A stretch of 6,811 nt of DNA, taken from the NCBI GenBank assembly GCA_964448405.1, contig CAYUVW010000044.1, forward strand, positions 1 through 6,811, in the 5' to 3' direction. Positions 5,591 to 6,811 of this stretch are shown one piece after another. Origin of the DNA: DAORHV01 sp964448405 (GTDB lineage: Bacteria; Patescibacteriota; Gracilibacteria; Peribacterales; Peribacteraceae). The position numbers were made by a program, and so were the translations under genes. The notes beneath the pieces were generated by a model. The model was given only the letters and a program-made list of their open reading frames with translations. It was not told the origin of the DNA and ran no database searches. Every line of letters begins with the position of its first letter. The first letter of the stretch is position 1.

Positions 5591-6174
5591 CGCTTTGCGT
5601 TGCGCGTGAGCTGCTTGATCGTGCGTCCGGCGGCCGAGTCTTCGATCAGCGTCTTGAGTCGCTTCGCGCGCGTCTCCTCTTTTTTCGCGCTGATGACCAA
5701 CCATACCGCCGTACGGCGATACCATGCCGGACACGATTGAAAGAATACCCATGCCTTCTTGTTCGCTCGGAAAAGCTTTTCGGATGCCGGGTCCAATACC
5801 GATTTGTCTTTGTTTTCGAATGCGTACACGCCGGTCTTTTTTGTGCTTCTCGCTTCATATGCCTTCATACCTGCCGGTTGCATGCGGTTCTGCTTCAGCA
5901 GTTCCTTCACACGTCCAATATTGCGCAGACTCCAGGTGCTGCCCTTCTTGCGCGGTGTAAAACGATTGGAGGCGCGCTCATCGTCAATCCGTCGTCCAAC
6001 GCCGTCGATCCAGCCGTAACAGAGGGCTTCGTCCACGGCTTCCAGGTACGTCATGCTTTTTTTGCCGGATGATTTCTTGTAGTACGAAACAAACGCTTCC
6101 GTCTCGGTGGCATGATGTTTCTGCAGCCAGGCGCGGAAATCTTCGGGGTGGAGAAACAACAGCAACTCTTTCAT
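5587..6174 (-). CDS. YdeI/OmpD-associated (OmdA) family protein
   Basis: 195 residues from ATG 6174. The family pattern is clear: HPEDFRAWLQKHHA (9-22), VSYYKKSSGKKSMTYLEAVDEALCYGWIDG (29-58), RFTPRKKGSTWSLRNIGRVKELL (71-93) and RMQPAGMKAYE (97-107). A basic C-terminal helical part, roughly 150-195, corresponds to the family's C-terminal segment (KKEETRAKRLKTLIEDSAAGR). Members have been linked to bacteriocin or peptide resistance in enterics, but no activity is established that would apply here. The protein is probably cytosolic. ATG 6174 is chosen because the family starts there; the 39 residues that could be added upstream (to 6291) are Cys/Arg-rich, overlap the divergent promoter region and resemble nothing. 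A -10-like TAGACT lies seven bases upstream. The stop codon overlaps that of the convergent exchanger. Confidence 0.86.
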   Translation of the reverse strand: MKELLLFLHPEDFRAWLQKHHATETEAFVSYYKKSSGKKSMTYLEAVDEALCYGWIDGVGRRIDDERASNRFTPRKKGSTWSLRNIGRVKELLKQNRMQPAGMKAYEARSTKKTGVYAFENKDKSVLDPASEKLFRANKKAWVFFQSCPAWYRRTAVWLVISAKKEETRAKRLKTLIEDSAAGRTIKQLTRNAKR

Positions 6175-6181
6175 GCGGCGT

Positions 6182-6187
6182 AGTCTA
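6182..6187 (-). promoter_or_regulatory. Candidate -10 element of the YdeI-like gene
   Basis: TAGACT on the minus strand (6187-6182) matches four of six -10 positions and lies seven bases before ATG 6174, the spacing seen at other starts here. No clear -35 is present, so it is only suggestive alone. Confidence 0.33.
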
Positions 6188-6247
6188 CCGCACAAGAGAC
6201 GTTGCACGGATTGCACATGCCGTTGCGGCGTTGGGCATCGTCGATAC

Positions 6248-6275
6248 TTGCTCGTTCTACCGTCCGGCGTACACT
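6248..6275 (+). promoter_or_regulatory. Promoter of the small membrane protein, probably leaderless
   Basis: TTGCTC (6248-6253) and TACACT (6270-6275) are 16 bases apart. TACACT is followed by six bases and then ATG 6282, the same hexamer and spacing as before the DUF1697 GTG start. No Shine-Dalgarno sequence precedes the ATG. Confidence 0.5.
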
Positions 6276-6281
6276 TTAGGC

Positions 6282-6641
6282 ATGACTCCAATCATGATGC
6301 ACACCGCCGGCCCAGCCCTTTTCCTGATGCCGCTGTTGCACGCGGTCGGCTTTTTCACCGCGCTCATCGGCGTGTTGTTCTTGCTCATGTGGGCATTCAA
6401 GCACCTGCCTCCTGCCCAATTGAAGAAGTGGGGCTGGATCTTACTGCTCAGCGGAGGAGTGATCTGCTTCCTGACGACCATCTCCTTGTTTCACTCCGGC
6501 CCAATGATGGGAAAGCGGGGCTACTGGCACAACGATCGCCAGGGGATGATGCGCCTCGAAGAAGGCCAAGCTGAAGGCGGTGCCATGATGATGCGCTTGA
6601 GCAGCTCGGACGGTGCGAGCAGCGCTGCGTCGCAGAACTAG
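6282..6641 (+). CDS. Small two-helix membrane protein with Met/His clusters, unknown function
   Basis: 119 residues from ATG 6282. Hydrophobic helices are predicted at about 11-38 (PALFLMPLLHAVGFFTALIG onward) and 51-70 (GWILLLSGGVICFLTTISLF), joined by a short basic loop (KHLPPAQLKKW) that should lie in the cytoplasm, which puts both termini outside. The ends carry Met and His clusters: MMH (5-7), HSGPMM (71-76), YWH (81-83), MM (89-90) and MMM (102-104), followed by a Ser/Ala tail. Such residues can bind soft metals such as copper, but no known metal-binding family is recognised. The frame continues upstream to 6069, but that overlaps the divergent YdeI-like gene and its promoter, and the -10-like TACACT fits ATG 6282. 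Real coding is supported by the strong helix pattern. Function unknown. Confidence 0.7.
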   Translation: MTPIMMHTAGPALFLMPLLHAVGFFTALIGVLFLLMWAFKHLPPAQLKKWGWILLLSGGVICFLTTISLFHSGPMMGKRGYWHNDRQGMMRLEEGQAEGGAMMMRLSSSDGASSAASQN

Positions 6642-6648
6642 CATTCGT

Positions 6649-6807
6649 TTAGGCCGAGCGCTCCGGCAGTCCGGAAACGTCCTCCGTTTGGGTTTCAACC
6701 AAATGACCGTTCTGTAGATCGCCCCTGAAGGTGTAGGTTCCCACGAACAATACTTGCCGATGCACTTCGGCTTCGCCTTCCCGTACGACAACGACGTATT
6801 TACGCAT
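6649..6807 (-). CDS. Hypothetical small protein (52 residues, possibly longer upstream)
   Basis: An ATG at 6807 opens 52 codons ending in TAA 6651-6649. The product begins MRKYVVVVREGEAEVHRQVL and continues with FVGTYTFRGDLQNGHLVE, alternating hydrophobic and polar residues as in a small beta-rich domain. I do not recognise a family. It ends seven bases from the convergent membrane protein stop, which fits the tight packing elsewhere and leaves no other gene in this stretch. Only four bases upstream of the ATG are visible, so the promoter and a possible earlier start lie outside the window. Confidence 0.5.
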   Translation of the reverse strand: MRKYVVVVREGEAEVHRQVLFVGTYTFRGDLQNGHLVETQTEDVSGLPERSA

Positions 6808-6811
6808 AGTG

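Noticed and set aside
5540..5600. GC-rich palindromes near the exchanger 3' end as a terminator
   Set aside because: GCCCGGGC-type palindromes leave little or no loop and are not followed by a proper T-tract on either strand.

Overview
The window looks like a compact bacterial chromosome segment: moderately GC-rich, gaps of about 10 to 200 bases, standard code (TGA is a normal stop in three genes). No Shine-Dalgarno sequence is convincingly placed before any start. Several starts lie 6-7 bases after a -10-like hexamer, which suggests leaderless mRNAs. Together with the short genes and the Ser-rich-linker FMN-binding lipoprotein, this recalls Candidate Phyla Radiation (Patescibacteria) genomes. 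That placement is an impression from style, not a proven assignment.

Layout, left to right. 1-636 (+) is the 3' part of a radical SAM protein resembling the spore photoproduct lyase-like group. 637-834 is a gap with a weak promoter. 835-1698 (+) encodes a NYN (PIN-like) ribonuclease-fold domain fused to a LOTUS/OST-HTH domain. 1709-2170 (-) is a PNPOx-like flavin-binding protein. 2316-2882 (+) is a lipoprotein with a Ser/Met repeat linker and a small FMN-binding domain, followed by a strong intrinsic terminator. 2973-3866 (-) is an ApbE-type FAD:protein FMN transferase, coupled by a 4-base overlap to the upstream DUF1697 gene at 3863-4435 (-). 4532-5590 (+) is a cation/Ca2+ exchanger-type membrane antiporter. 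5587-6174 (-) is a YdeI/OmdA-like protein. 6282-6641 (+) is a small two-helix membrane protein with Met/His clusters. 6649-6807 (-) is a 52-residue unidentified ORF.

From 835 onward the strand switches at every gene except the DUF1697/apbE pair. Most genes therefore seem to be transcribed singly, from three short divergent promoter regions (2171-2315, 4436-4531, 6175-6281).

The clearest functional link is the convergent pair of FMN-binding lipoprotein and ApbE: a surface protein probably carrying covalent FMN, and the enzyme type that attaches it. The neighbouring PNPOx-like gene also belongs to a flavin-binding family. I see no mobile element, CRISPR array, tRNA, rRNA or recognisable defence system. 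The most interesting content is this flavin module and the apparent leaderless promoters, not a wholly new system.
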